Source: Stenopsyche tienmushanensis
Lineage: Eukaryota; Arthropoda; Insecta; Trichoptera; Stenopsychidae
Reading direction: 5' to 3'
DNA: 64,000 nt
Assembly: GCA_008973525.1 (NCBI GenBank)
Contig: WACJ01000059.1
Location: 1,054,001 to 1,118,000, forward strand
Shown: piece after piece, positions 1-12,602 of the stretch
Position numbering within the stretch: the first letter of the stretch is position 1
Layout: every line of letters begins with the position of its first letter
Program-made: the position numbers and the translations under genes
Notes under the pieces: generated by a model
What the model saw: only the letters and a program-made list of their open reading frames with translations
Told to the model about the DNA's origin: nothing
Database searches by the model: none

Positions 1-540
1 TGATGTATTTACTATCTATATCAATGGCATTTTAAACAATTAAATTGTTGATAACAGCGTATTATAAGTTAAATTGTTTTACAATCAAAATACGTACAAT
101 AATAAATTTGATCCCGGGTCGCATAAACAGATCCATTTGATTAAATTTGTGATAGTTTTTTTTTTAATAATGACCACACATTGCGATTTGTTTGCAATGC
201 CAAGTAATGTGGTTGTTTGAATGTATGAGGATTATAATTTTCCACATCAATTATTTTATTTGGATATGTATGTGAAATTGATTGACATAATTGAAATGCG
301 ATATTTTAATGTAAGTTCGTTACAAAAAGTATTTACAAACCGGATTAGATTTTTGATGGAAACGTCTCGTTGGAAACCAAAGACGACTTGAGTAAAAGGA
401 GCACGCATATTTTTAGAGCCAGCCGTTCTACATAAACCGTAAGTCATCATAGTAAATTCTTAATTTTGTTATTTCTGCTTATTTTTTTATGTTCAGTTGC
501 TTTTTGAAAATATGCTTCTATTAGTTAGTGTCACATGAAA
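1..540. other. gene-free A+T-rich stretch
   Basis: No reading frame here resembles a known protein, and no splice-bounded coding block or repeat end could be recognised. The short open frames are what random A+T-rich sequence gives. Confidence 0.5.
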
Positions 541-861
541 TTTATAGGTGAGTATGAGAACGACTCAGCTTAATGTAGCCATACCGAATCACCTCCTCAT
601 GCACTTGATATTGAAGGTTGCATGACCTACCTGGGTGAATTCATCGAAAGGCAACCTCTTGCTTTCTCGATATTGAAGATGGCACGTCCTTTGAGTTCTA
701 TTTATAACACACACTCAGCGGGCTACCTGGTTGAACGAATAGAAAAGCGCTTTCGGATCTATCTCGATAGAGATAGTGGGTAATTTGAAAAATCTGAATA
801 GTTTTTCCCGTTAGGTAGTCGATATAATTCGTGTGGAAGGCAACGGGAAACCACCACATTA
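541..861 (-). repeat. LINE 3'-region fragment (RTE-like family), diverged
   Basis: This stretch shares several blocks, in the same order, with the copies near 24.3 kb and 34.5 kb: a block like cacctcctcat, then ctcgatattgaaggt, then a block around ggctacctggttgaacgaat, and a final block near 760-780 around gatagagatagtggg. The other copies end in an (ATC)n run next to a cagtccactgc-type motif. On the opposite strand that reads as the cagtggac...ggctg...(GAT)n tail known from RTE-type insect LINEs. The element is therefore oriented on the minus strand. The tail itself is missing here. Family assignment is from recalled motif similarity, not an alignment. Confidence 0.45.
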
Positions 862-1400
862 AATCATTTCCCATTTATTGAATAAATATGATCCATTCTG
901 TTCTATTACCTTTCTCCATCTCTCTGAAGCCTCATAATGCCTTCTTGCCAAAATTTCCCAGCTTTGTTGGCAAAATATTGATCAAGGTACATTTTTATAT
1001 CATTTTTTGAATTAAAATTTTTACCACGTAAAGAATTTTTCAATGAAAGAAATTTTTAACAGTTAAAGCTTCTGTACCCTTGGTCCAAGACCGTTTACGT
1101 TGGATATTCTCATAGAGTATCTAACTTTCATCTCCAGTGATAAGTCTCTTCAAAAAAGGTTGGTTATTATGTCGTTGGAGAAGAAGATCGGATGTTGAAA
1201 TACGCTGAAGTTCATTTGAGCCAGTCAGTTCATGAGGAAGTCACACATCTGAACGATTGCTGTAGTCCGATTTTATCAGATGATTATGGACGGATGTTCG
1301 TGGATTTTCTAACTTGTTAGCTATTTCGCGAACAGTATATCGCGGGATTTCTTCAGCCATGGCTACGATTAGATCTGTGTTCATTTGCGAAAGAAACTTA
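862..1400 (-). mobile_element. mariner transposase relic, internally deleted and broken by stops
   Basis: Read on the minus strand from about 1390 downward, the translation gives a mariner-type helix-turn-helix region (RYTVREIANKLENPRTSVHN), then the family signatures LPHELT and FLKRLITGDES. The Asp in TGDE is the expected first catalytic acid. A stop precedes LPHELT and another follows TGDES, both at places where mariners have Trp. From about 1050 down to 870 the frame resumes with the transposase C-terminus (KNFNSKND, QYFANKAGKFWQEGIMRL) and, after a frameshift, ERWRKVIEQNGSY. The central part that would hold the other two catalytic Asp residues is absent. Neither terminal inverted repeat was found. 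It is a dead copy. Confidence 0.8.
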
Positions 1401-3389
1401 TAGAACAACCTAATATATAGGGTTATCCATATCATTTTGTTGTTATTCCATTTCGTTGTTTTTAAAAACAACAAATTATAGATTTATGAAATGCAAAATA
1501 TTTACATTGTGTATTTTTTTCCACCAAACATGACTTTTGCGGATCTGTGGAATTTTTTGCCAGTACTCTAAAATTTGTTTTTCTCGATTTTCCCATTGTG
1601 TAACCTGTTGCATTGAAAGCCTTTGATTTGATTGCTGATCACATTACACTAAAGATCTAGGAAGCGGCTAGCACTATAATTGGGTCCAGTTTTCTCAGTG
1701 TTAAGTAATTGATCACTCTTTCCATAGCGGTGCCATTAAATAGTTTTAAGTATTGGAAGAATCATGTAAGAAAGCCATTAAATAGCTATGATTTATCATG
1801 CAGTGATATGCCGTGTTCTCGAAGGAAGTTATGTTTATGTTATGTTATGACATCGTACTACAGACTATAGAATAGTTTTCTTAAAATACAAAAATGTTCG
1901 CAGAATTCGATTTGGAATTTAAACAGGCACAAAAACCAATGGCTCTTTCGTTTATTGAAAATTATCTATTCAGTCTAGAAAATAAATTAAATTCATCTCG
2001 GTTATAACGAGCGCTAAAATATAAATTACTCATAATAATTATAGTTCGACGTTTTTTTATTGTCATTTTATAATATATTCCAGCTTCATCGGTGTTGAGC
2101 ATTTGAAATAATTGTCTCCTGATGCTCTCTACACAATGTCTATGCAGTCGTCTGTTATCTGTATTTACGTCAACAGACTCGTCATTTATCTTATAGTGCG
2201 ACATACACATGTGTTAATCCATAATTACGTACATAATCTGTTTATCGTTTTTCAGAAAAGACTATTAATGGAAAATATGAATTTGAAATCATTTCAGAGG
2301 ACTAGCAACTTTTGGTAGGGTAGCATTTTGCATATTTTCGTCATCCTTTTTAAATTCCATAGCTCGCAAATAATTAAACATTTTGAATGATTCTCCAGAA
2401 CTAGCTATTTTCCACTATCTAAAATTAATCCTATTTTTAAAATTATACAATCTGCTTATTGTGATGAACAATTTTTAGTTCATGTTTATGTATGTTTATA
2501 AAAATAACAATATTCGTTTGGGCTAAACGCGTCTTCCAAATTAAAACTAACAGCGTGGAGGCTTCTTTGTACAACTATAAAATTCATAAATATTGATTAG
2601 GCCACACTTTTCGCATTGAAAATAGCGTACATTTCGACATAAGTAATCGTTCTCTGATCGCAAAACGTTTTGACATATTGCAAAATTGTTACCTAGGCCA
2701 TTCACCCAAAAAACTTTCCAATCTTACTATTTTTTTATTTCGCTATCAAACATAAGCTATTTCACAAATGAGCTATTTATCACGAACTTAAAACGATTTA
2801 ATTTATTAATATTTTTAAAAATCTTGACTTCCTCAATAAGGACTATGAATGTCTAATTCATACAAAGATCCAGAATCATTTATATTAGATATTGTCTTCA
2901 ATATAAGTATATTTTACGGTAGTTGACCAAAATTCATCTTAAAATTATATATCTATTTTATCGATAAAGGAATATCTGTCTTATCTTGATAATTATAGCT
3001 GCTATAATTATTTGTTTTTAATAGCCTTTATGATCCTAGAGTTCACTTAAAATTTTCCGGCTTAAGAAGGATTTCTATTGTTCATATTTCGAATGTTAAT
3101 ATTTTAGGATTGACACTTTCAACATATATAATAGTATGGAAACATATAGTATATAATAAAGATGACTTTAGAAAGTTAGGTGGGTTGGTTATATTCAAGT
3201 TGCTAAAGTGGATTGAGCGAATTTTGGAATAGATGGCATTAAAGATTAAACACTTTTATGCCTGAATTGCAACGATCACCTATGCAGAATTTTGTTTAAG
3301 TCCATCAGAGTGTATCAAATCCACCAGATATTCAATTACATATGTAACATATCTTATTTATTTATGATATCCATACAAAATAGACTTTT
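1401..3389. other. gene-free A+T-rich stretch
   Basis: No coding exon, RNA gene or element end could be recognised in these two kilobases. Small frames on both strands have no family signature, and composition is uniformly A+T-rich. Confidence 0.45.
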
Positions 3390-3570
3390 AGTCGACATAC
3401 GTATAGTCTCGCGATTAAGTAATCGGACGCATAACTCAATTATTTTGGGTTCGAATCCTACAGTAGGTATGACTAGCGACCACATTTTTAAAAATATGTA
3501 TACACGCTATGAAAAACCATGTCAAAATGGTTGGTAATGTCCCATAAAAGGGATTAAAATTTAAAAAAAT
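3390..3570 (+). repeat. tRNA-related SINE candidate or tRNA pseudogene
   Basis: A perfect Pol III B-box, GGTTCGAATCC, sits at 3448-3458 inside a tRNA-like stretch (about 3399-3465): a D-arm-like segment, an anticodon-arm-like segment with cgcataac, and a T-arm with the TTCGAAT loop. The T stem pairs only partly, so this is not a functional tRNA. About 100 bases of unrelated body follow and end in an A-rich tail near 3560-3570, the general plan of a tRNA-derived SINE. No second clear copy of the same body was seen in the window. Confidence 0.4.
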
Positions 3571-3993
3571 GTGCTCTCTTCAACGACGCAACATTTCATG
3601 GTGGATTTAAAGCATCAATTAACGTTTAAGAATATAGAATTAACTCGTTTAATTTATCAGCATACGCTCAATGTTAAAGATATATAATCTTAAGCTTTTT
3701 ATTTGTAAACACGCGTCAACAAATGTGAAATAACATGGCGTAATTCATAAAAATATGCTTTCCGGCACGTAATGTATTAACAAACACTACCGTTATTGTA
3801 TTATATATTGTTCATCAAATATTGCTGATGAATAATGCAATGATAGCTCTCAAGACTTTATTATCATTTTTATACTCCTAAATGTTCAGTGAACACCTTA
3901 GCTTGTAAAAACTTTTCAATACCTGTGAAGTTTTCTGATGAACTGAAAATTTGAATCCAGAATAAGCTAATTTTTCAGCATGGGGTGCATGAC

Positions 3994-4531
3994 TAGGGAA
4001 TCCAATCCCGGTATCCCGGACAGTTTTAGGTGCTCATGAATCCCGGGATTAGTAAACGTAATCCCGAAAATATCGAGATTGAAATTTCTATCTAACAGAA
4101 ATCGTATACCTCACCAGCACGATGAAGGCTAGTAAATCGAGACAATCCCGCCGAAATTTGGACACATGGAAACAATGGCGTAACTACTAATTGGCGAGCT
4201 TAGGTGACGTCTAGGGGTAGTAACTGTCTAATATATGTATATATTTATTCAGGTACATATATGTTTTTCAAATTGTTATATTAACCTTTTCCTACCGGTG
4301 ATGTATTTACTACACCTCGACTCTAATAATGGGAAAATCGATATGAAATATAATAGATACGGGGTTCATAATTTTTATATTCCTCCGTAATATAATTACA
4401 AATCACATCAAAGTATTATAGTATATAAGTATTCATCTGCAGCGACGGAAATAAATAATTTGGGGTCGGGATGGTCTAATGCAATCCCGAAATCTCAGGA
4501 TCGACATTTTGGCTCGGGATTGGACTCCCTA
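3994..4531. mobile_element. non-autonomous hAT element, complete ends (copy 1)
   Basis: The left end reads TAGGGAATCCAATCCCG and the right end, reverse-complemented, TAGGGAGTCCAATCCCG, a near-perfect terminal inverted repeat. The flanks are tgcatgac (3986-3993) and tgcattac (4532-4539): an 8-bp target duplication with one mismatch, the hAT hallmark. The ~540-bp interior has no transposase. It matches, in inverted orientation, the right half of the copy at 11662-12594, including the shared blocks around cctcgactctaataatggg and tcatctgcagcgacggaaat. It is an internal-deletion derivative of that family. Confidence 0.85.
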
Positions 4532-4539
4532 TGCATTAC

Positions 4540-5795
4540 CCATCCGACAAAGTTTTACTAAATTCTAACAATCCGATCTGTAGGATTCTGTGCGATGCAT
4601 TGTTTTATGAAAATTTCTTATAGTAACTCGATATTCCAAACGATTGAAGATCTTTCGTTTCGCTCAATTCAGATCATCACGATTGTAATTTGTTAGGCCG
4701 CCATTATAAAATTTTATAATATTGCTAGTGCTGCTGAAACGATTTATGTTATATGATACACAAACATTTCGCTTGTACTCCTACTATAAATATGATCATC
4801 AAACTTTTAAGTTTGAATTTTGTTACGGATATCGATGTGAAAGAGAATGGTTTCTACGGCAAATTAGCCATTTATCCATAAATGAGTGCGCTGTTATCGG
4901 TGGTTATCGCTGTTATAATGGAGTGAAATTGAAAACGATAGGCTTGAAAATCAAATACATACTATAATTTTGAAAAATTATCCAAGTTAAAACGACGAAG
5001 TTGCGCTTCTGAATTTATAATAATATTTTCAGCTCATGAATATTTTCATCAAATTTGTTTAGCATTTCCTTGGACGTTATTTTCTACTCGTTGACATTGT
5101 ATTGTCTTCGATATTGATGAATCATATTTAATATTTATCGGCGAAAAATATATTGAATTGAAAAGAGCTGAATCAAATGCTGCTTGCTTTGCATATTTAG
5201 TTTTTGCAAAGACTAAAAAAAATCCTATTTTTACCTAGTGAAGATTTTCCCATCTTATAACGGGAAGCATTTCTTCAGATTCACCTTGGGTTCAAGTTAA
5301 TACTAAGCTTTCTGGAGTAGCACTTTTCAGCATGAAAATCGTTTGAAGAGTCAACTTAAATGCAGAACCACACAGCGTATCTTAAGCTTTTACTTTAAGC
5401 AAATTATTGATGTTTAGTGTTTGTCTCTATGATATTGATGATTACGTATAGTTTCCAGATTCCAATGATCAAATGCTTAAAGAAAAAAATGAATTGATAA
5501 GCGTAAGCGTTAATGTTGCAATACTTTGGCTTTTGAGGCAGACATCTCGTCGCCTCTATCTTTATTTACATTAATATTTATTGCTAGTATAAATTTTGCA
5601 TTGTTTATTTTCAAGGTTTGCTGTTGTTTTGTAATATTTTCATACATTTGATAAGTGAAACACCTTGAATAATTATTTATGAGTTTTTCTCCATATGCAA
5701 AATATGATGCAAATAAGTCGATTGAAATTGGATTCAATACCATTCGTTCTTATACCGGTCTTCTAAGGAGCCATTCTGCCATATCATTATTTTAT
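4540..5795. other. gene-free A+T-rich stretch
   Basis: No coding block, RNA gene or transposon end was recognised between the hAT element and the TTAA-flanked MITE. The short open frames here lack any family signature. Confidence 0.45.
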
Positions 5796-6101
5796 TTAAC
5801 CGTTTGAGTGCTAAGCAATTTTTGTAAAATCCTACTGAAAAGTGCTATGCATATTTTGATTACTCTAAAGAAGTGGTTCTTAAACAGGGGTCAGATAAAA
5901 CGCATATATAGAAGAAATATGCATTATATGTATATAATGCATAAAATAGCATAAAAATGTACCGTTCTTATAAATTATGTGTGAGGTACCCCCGCAGAGC
6001 GCCAAAAACGTTTTGAAACTCGCGGCGATTTTGCGCTGCGTCGCACTTTTCGATACAAATCGTCGCAGCGCAAAATCGCCGTTTAGCACTCTAACGGTTA
6101 A
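5796..6101. mobile_element. piggyBac-like MITE with TTAA flanks and internal hairpin
   Basis: The ends are TTAACCGTTTGAGTGCTAAG at 5796-5815 and, reverse-complemented from 6101, TTAACCGTTAGAGTGCTAAA. Both are bounded by TTAA, the target duplicated by piggyBac-superfamily elements. The element is 306 bp and encodes nothing. Inside the right half lies a perfect 18-bp inverted repeat, cggcgattttgcgctgcg at 6023-6040 and its complement at 6064-6081, with a 23-base loop; this arm is much richer in G+C than the surroundings. Superfamily assignment rests on the TTAA and the terminal pattern only. Confidence 0.7.
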
Positions 6102-6169
6102 CTAGCATACAGAGGATATTGGGAATTTTGTTCTGATAATGTATTCATGCATTTATATAATTATTTTTT

Positions 6170-6350
6170 TGATCAAGTGAGTTAGATTCTAGACTTTTAT
6201 TATAAAAATTTGGGCTCAAATCCAGATTGTGGAAAATATTTCATCATACTAATAGATTTGGAAGATCTGAAATATTAATATTTCCGATCGATCGTCTCAA
6301 CTCAGGTTTAGCCTGATTTCCTATATTGAAAAAAGCAAACTCTTTCCTAC
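6170..6350 (+). repeat. short dispersed repeat, SINE-like (copy 1)
   Basis: A degenerate B-box-like segment (gggctcaaatcc) is followed by a body holding ATATTTCCGATCGATCGTC and the block aggtttagcctgattt, then an A-rich end. The body motif recurs near 26.7 kb and 49.8 kb in the same orientation. The order of a tRNA-like head, a conserved body and an A-rich tail suggests a SINE family, but only the body motif is convincingly shared. Confidence 0.4.
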
Positions 6351-6359
6351 ATAAAATCC

Positions 6360-9300
6360 TTATTAAAATAATCTTATCGTAACTTAACCACATGTGGAAG
6401 TAATGGGAAACTACTCGTACATGAAAAAAAACATTTCCCTGAAAATTTTAATAAAATCTTTATGGAAGTAAGTATAAAATCTAAAAAATTAAATCATCAT
6501 CTGTTGAAATTCATCAATGCACCTTGAGGTTTATCAGTGAGTGCAGTCATAGTGCTTGTTTTTATTACGAAGGTATCCAATTTTGTTTGGACAGTTTGTC
6601 GATTTTGATCGTTAATGTTTTTCATATGGTAGACAAATGCTCGCTGGACGAAGTTGTTCATCATTAAAGATCCATCGATGTTTGAGTTCACTCTTTTCCA
6701 AATGCATAATTAATCTCTATAAGAAGCTGCATACATTTTTTATCACAAATTTTTTGAGATGTTCCAAAACTCAATCAAAACACTTTAAAAAACTCGATTG
6801 ACATTTTCATTTTCATCTACCAAATTAAATTTGCCATATTATCAAGTATGGTATTAGCTTACTAATTTTTTTAAAGAATTTAGGACTTGGAAATCTTGAC
6901 GATGTCTTCCAATGTACACTCGTTTTATGGTTCCGCAAAAACGTCGTGTAATACAAGGTTTGAAGTTCATACAAAATTAGGGTTTGCGTTCCAAAAAATA
7001 TCGAAGATAGTTTATATAAGTATGTACTTTATTTTTTTTAAACAAAAACATGTACATTTACGAAATTCATTCATCATCGCTATCATTTATAATTCTATAT
7101 GCTTTATTCTTTTTCGAGATCTGTTGTGGGTTTTCATCATCAGAGAATTCTGGAGTATTTGCATATCTGCAACTGCTTTCTGAGTAATTAATTTTGATAG
7201 ATTCGTTTAATATTTATTCGTTCAATGTTCAACAACTTTTCCAGTAAGAATTTAAAATGGATATCGACACAATTTCGTGTTATACGAGGCCCGAGTTTAG
7301 TTTCGTTTTGACATATTTTCTACACAGACATAATAGTTATTTGTTATAGTTAGTGCTGAAAAAACATTGATAAAGAGGGCTAGTTACTGGATGTCGATGA
7401 TAATCGTTGATGCATGCTACTGCTTTCAATTTTAATCCATATGCAATTTAAAAATAAGCTACATCCGATGGCACAATAAGGAGAGAAGACATTTTTTGCC
7501 AAGTGTTTGAACTTTTGAACTGTCTACTTATTTTTAATCGATTCTTGCTGAATGAAACACCAGTATCTTTGCTGATTAAAACATGTCATAATAATTCAGT
7601 ATACAGTTGTTATAATTAAATTCGCAGTAATTGTGTTTGCTATGGATATCTTGAAAATTTTTGAGAATCGTAAATATTAATTTTTCCATCCGTTTTTGAT
7701 TGATTGCTTGATTTTGTACATTTAAAAAAGTATATAATGAGAATATTTATAAATTCGGACAGAGCAATCAATAAATGACTGGCTTACAATAATCATTTGA
7801 AAATAATGATAATTTTGTCACTCATTTATAGATTTTCTGCCTAAAAATTGTTAGGCACTGGAAAACCACTTTATTAAAGTCTCTGGAAGTTTAATACAAA
7901 CAATAACGGATAATACATATATATAGAAACGATATATGTTAAATGATTGATTATGCCATTTTTTTTAGTTCTTGCAGATAGCAAATCTTTCGAGAGAGAA
8001 TTTAAATTTTAGTCGCAGAGATTAATTTGAATAAACTTACCTAGCTGATGTTTAAGAGCTTGCTAATTACACACCGAGTGACACGCCTGGTTAATTTTTT
8101 CTCAGAAAAATAAACAAGTTCTAAAAAAAAAAATAGCGTCTTTCACGAGCCGCCTTTGGTTTTTTTAAACCTGCTCTAGTATGAATTAGATCACGCGCGT
8201 GACGTCACTGCGTTATTTTTTTTAACACGACTGCTAGACAGCATGGCTCTCGTCTCGCAGCATTCCATGCTAATTTATTTTTTATGCTTAACCCTCAAAC
8301 GACCGGTTTTTATCGTCGACTATTTTTTTGACACTTTTTATCTCTCATTCGAGTACAACGATTATACACATTGCCACATCGATTCATATAATATCTTCTT
8401 AGTCATAAAAAAACGAATTATGCAATATACATTTTCGGCATTGCGATTTTTTCTCCATTGTTCTTTTAATTTATTGCTAAAAAATATGCACGATTGAATA
8501 GCACAATCATAATATATCTGTATGAAAAAATATACAAAGCCATATTCGTAGATTCATAGACATAAGCGCAGACATAGAAATTTTAGTTTGCTTCAAATTT
8601 TTCCAATGAAACTGATATCCGACAAACATTTTAAAGATCATGCAAACAATATCAATTGTAGAATAAGCTGGATTAAGTGTTATCTTCTTAACTCCTTTAT
8701 AACTTTAGAGCCGAACTGCTGATGATATTACAATCATTTGTGGCTGAAGGCCAACACTTTACAGTGTTCAAATGCAATTTTACTTGATTATAAAAAAAAA
8801 ACCGTATTGACAGTTTGAGAAACAACAGATTAAAAATTGGCAAATAAATTGGACCCGAAAGAATTTTTGAGATATATTTAGGTGTAAAGATATTCTCAAC
8901 TCAGCATTTTGTTAATTACCTATAAAGCTGTGTTTGGCCGAAGTAGAAGCTTAGTAATTACCAATTACTAGTTAGTAGACAAGACAATACAAGGACCCAC
9001 TTAGAACTAACAGAATTTAGCATCATAGCATTTCTGGATTTCGATATCTGAATGTTAAGACACTGAATGAAAGCCAAAATATCCATATAGAAATATTTAA
9101 ATGCGGATGATTTAGATATGAGTCTTTAACGATAATAATATTAAATTGGTAACATAATTAATATCTCCTTTCGTTTTAATATTTTAGATTCTTCATATCT
9201 ATTATCGGATTTAGGAAATCTCCATTTATGAAAACTTTTCTAATGAAATCATTTTTCTACTCAAAGAAATCACTTATAAGCGATCTTGCACTTTATGAAT

Positions 9301-11653
9301 CGACTCAATATTTACTTCTTCAGGTCTAGAAAATCAATGCAAACTCACTTGTAGAGTGAAACTTTTCTTTATCTGATGGAATTGGGTATTCGAATATGTA
9401 TCTCCATTATTATGTTATGAACGCGTTATTTTTCCATATTTTTCAAACAAATTATTTTTCCAGTTTCAACATTTTATCATGTAATTGATTTATCATTAGA
9501 CTTTAAAGATATTATTAAAAACCGGTCTCCGGGTGAAACTTTGGTTATTTGATAGAGCTAATAACTTTTTAATTGCCACGTAAAAAATAGGATGAGATCA
9601 TTACGAAGTAGAAATAGTTTCAATCAATCCAATGTTGTTTCGGTTTTATATTTTTTTGCGCATGCATAAGATTCAAGGCAAGTAGCAAACCAATTGCCGC
9701 AACGTTCAAGCACTAATATGATCGATCGTTAAAGAGATCGCGTGGAGGTTTTTTTTTGCCGACGAGATGTCACTTTCATTTTTTAAACTAGTTTCGAAAA
9801 CATTACTCATCGCTATTTTCGGGCATCGCTAGATGAAAGTGCTAAGAGTTCGAAGAGTTAAACGGTTCGCAACTTAGCGTTGTCCAAGTTCTTGCGGATC
9901 GTTCGTCTAATGATGACAAATCTTCTTCGTGGTTGAAGTTGGATCATTAGCGTTTTCTGGGAATCCAAAGTCACGGACGACTAGGACAAAGACGGTCCCG
10001 ACGACCAGATGTCCGTGATCGAGTTTGTCCCACATTTTGGGGTCAACAAATGCTTGTCATCGTCAGAATCGGAATGGGATGTTTGCCAGATATGCTCGTT
10101 TGTTCCACGTTGGTCGCGATTGATATATCAGCTTACAAAACGTCGAGGGAAGATTAAGAACTTCATAATTTAATTCAAATTTTGTATACTCGACTTACGA
10201 CATGGTTTTGTTTTGTCATTGTCAGCGTCTATCTGTATTTGAGTTCATATTTTGAAGGTTTTTGGCATTCAAAATATAACTTAAAAGATCATTGCCGTAT
10301 TCCAAATTCAATTAGTTGAGTAAACTGTACAATAATATTAACCACCTTTTCTATTTAATTTTCTCTATTAAATAATCGCATGTTTTCTCAAATGCCTTTC
10401 ATTCATTTTGGCGTTATTTTATCCTCCTAACAAGATTGCATCTTCTTTTTAAGGTAGCATATTTATAAATGGACGTAGATGTTCTCAACAGGGTGCTTTT
10501 CTAGGAAAAATAGAGGAGAAAAGTTGTGTTCTCCCATTATCTAATTTTCTTAATCAATATGAGTTCCATTTTGGATACGTGATGTCCCAAGTGAAATTCA
10601 AACATACTATTGTCACCAAAATGCTCGAACCATATCTGATGTCTCCTCATCTAGTGTTTTATATCTGTCATTATAAAACTTCGCTGCCAGTCCGTTATGA
10701 TCATAATTAATATTTAATCCGTTCACTTCGCCACATGAGCTGCCCACTACAATTTCAAGCATTTGTCTTTTTTAAGATTCGCATTCTTATTACGACTTAA
10801 TTAATATCTGAGAATCTGAACGCAGAACAGATTGATGATACCATCTTTTAAAATAGCCATATTTTCTATTATCCTACTCTCGTTTGCCTTTCGTAATATG
10901 TGTTATCTAAACATTCGTTGCCTTATCGTTGAACAAAGCTACTGTAATGTCTACATCCTAATAATCATAAGATGCAGCAGACTCACATCGTATGTTTTTG
11001 ATAAACATATACTATATATTTTATAGCAAACGTTCTCTTTATTCCATTCTGTAAATTCATTTCGCCAATTTATAATTAAAATTTAACATCGTAGGTAATG
11101 CATAATGAAGAACGCAATGTGATTAAAACGTGATGATAACCATTTAAACCATAAGCGTTATTTGTATTGACGCATGTAAAATATTCCTTTATTCTAATTC
11201 AAATCATCATTTCGGTAAAGGAAGCTCTCATTATTTTTTTCTAATTTAATCCACGCATTTAGCTACATGTTCATAGTAATTCCACTTCCCTAGGATTCAT
11301 CTATTCATCTAGGTAATATATATAACCTACTTATCGTCATTTAAACTTAAACATATTAACTATGATAATGTAGCAAATCATGTGGAAAATTAAATTTTAC
11401 ATATTGGCTTATCATCCGGTACTGGTTTATAGCATTTGGTTTTTATATTTATCTGGTATATTTTTATTGCTTTGCTTTGTTATCCGCACTTATCTAATTT
11501 GGTTGAATCATTGTGTGAACTCGCAATCGTAAATCATTTTTATGTCTGCGTTGTAAGAGCGCGAAAATGAGTCTTTCGTCTTTTGAAATTTTTGCATCGA
11601 AAATAAAATCAATGGTCTTTTTGTAAATTTTCAATTGAACGTCAAATTGACGG
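6360..11653. other. gene-free stretch with isolated repeat ends and palindromes
   Basis: No coding exon could be supported over these 5.3 kb. Landmarks: two overlapping perfect palindromes, CACGCGCGTG and GTGACGTCAC, at 8192-8208, the latter containing a CRE-type TGACGTCA; a lone piggyBac-like end, TTAACCCTCAAACGACCGG, at 8288-8306, with no partner; and another possible right end of that type near 9835-9862 (gtgctaagagttcgaagag then ttaa). The 9700-10140 block is less A+T-rich than its neighbours, but both strands are broken by stops and no family is recognisable. A 17-bp motif, CACATGAGCTGCCCACT, near 10733 recurs near 17844. Confidence 0.4.
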
Positions 11654-11661
11654 ATTGTGTT

Positions 11662-12594
11662 TAAGGAATCCAATTTCGATCCCGGGATTTCAATAGTTTA
11701 AGAAATTAAATTGATAAATTTGATCAAAAAATTACTAACACGTCCATTTGTTTAATGTAAAAAATAACTTGAAGGTCAAAGAATTTTATTTATTTAAGAC
11801 AAGATAAAAATATTATTCAAAAATAGATAAATAAAACACTAAAAAATCCAAAAATAATTTTGAAAATATGCCCGAAGTAACATTAAAGTATCGAGTGTTT
11901 CGTCATTTAGTCTGGATCTGATTTTGGAAGCCAGGCAACCTGCTGAAAATGCACAATCAGCCTCCGCACTCGTTGGAGGTATCGTCATCAGACATTTAAA
12001 TGCTAGTTCGAGTTGATGACCGCGTGAGCCCTCATTTTCCTATAATATCATCAATGTGACTAATAAAATTCCTTTCTGCTGAGACACGGACTAAAACTCG
12101 CAAAATTCCCGATTTCCCGACAAATTATTTATTTCCGTCGCTTCAGATGAATACATATATACCATAATGCTTTGATGTGATTCGTAATTATATTACGGGA
12201 GAATATAAAAATTCTGAACCCCATATCTATTATATTTCATATCGATATTCCCATTATTAAAGTCGAGGTGTAGTAAATACATCATCGGTAGGGAAAGGTT
12301 AATATAACAATTTGAAAAGCATATATGTACCTGTATATATATATATTGTACATATATTAGATAGTTACTACCCCCAGGCATCACCTAAGCTCTCCAATCA
12401 TTAGTTACGCCACTGTTTCCAAGCGTCCATATTTCGGCAGGAATGCTTTGATTTAGTAGCCTTCATCGTGCAGGTGAGGTGTACGATTTCTGTTAGATTA
12501 AAAATTCAATCCCGATTTTTTCGGGATTACGCTTACTAATCCCGGGATTTATGAGCATCTTAAACTGTCCGTGATCCCGGCATTGGATTCCCTA
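11662..12594. mobile_element. hAT element with perfect 8-bp target duplication and transposase remnant (copy 2)
   Basis: The left end TAAGGAATCCAA and right end TTGGATTCCCTA are inverted repeats, flanked by identical 8-mers attgtgtt at 11654-11661 and 12595-12602. That is a textbook hAT insertion. On the minus strand around 11880-12060 the sequence matches the hAT C-terminal dimerisation region that reads more cleanly in the copy at 51817-52470, but small changes interrupt it here. The remainder is shared with the copies at 3994 and 51817. At 933 bp it is too short to encode a transposase and must have been mobilised in trans. Confidence 0.88.
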
Positions 12595-12602
12595 ATTGTG
12601 TT

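Noticed and set aside
5870..5895. gtggttcttaaacaggggtc, resembling a hAT terminus
   Set aside because: It lies inside the TTAA-flanked MITE and no matching opposite end was found.
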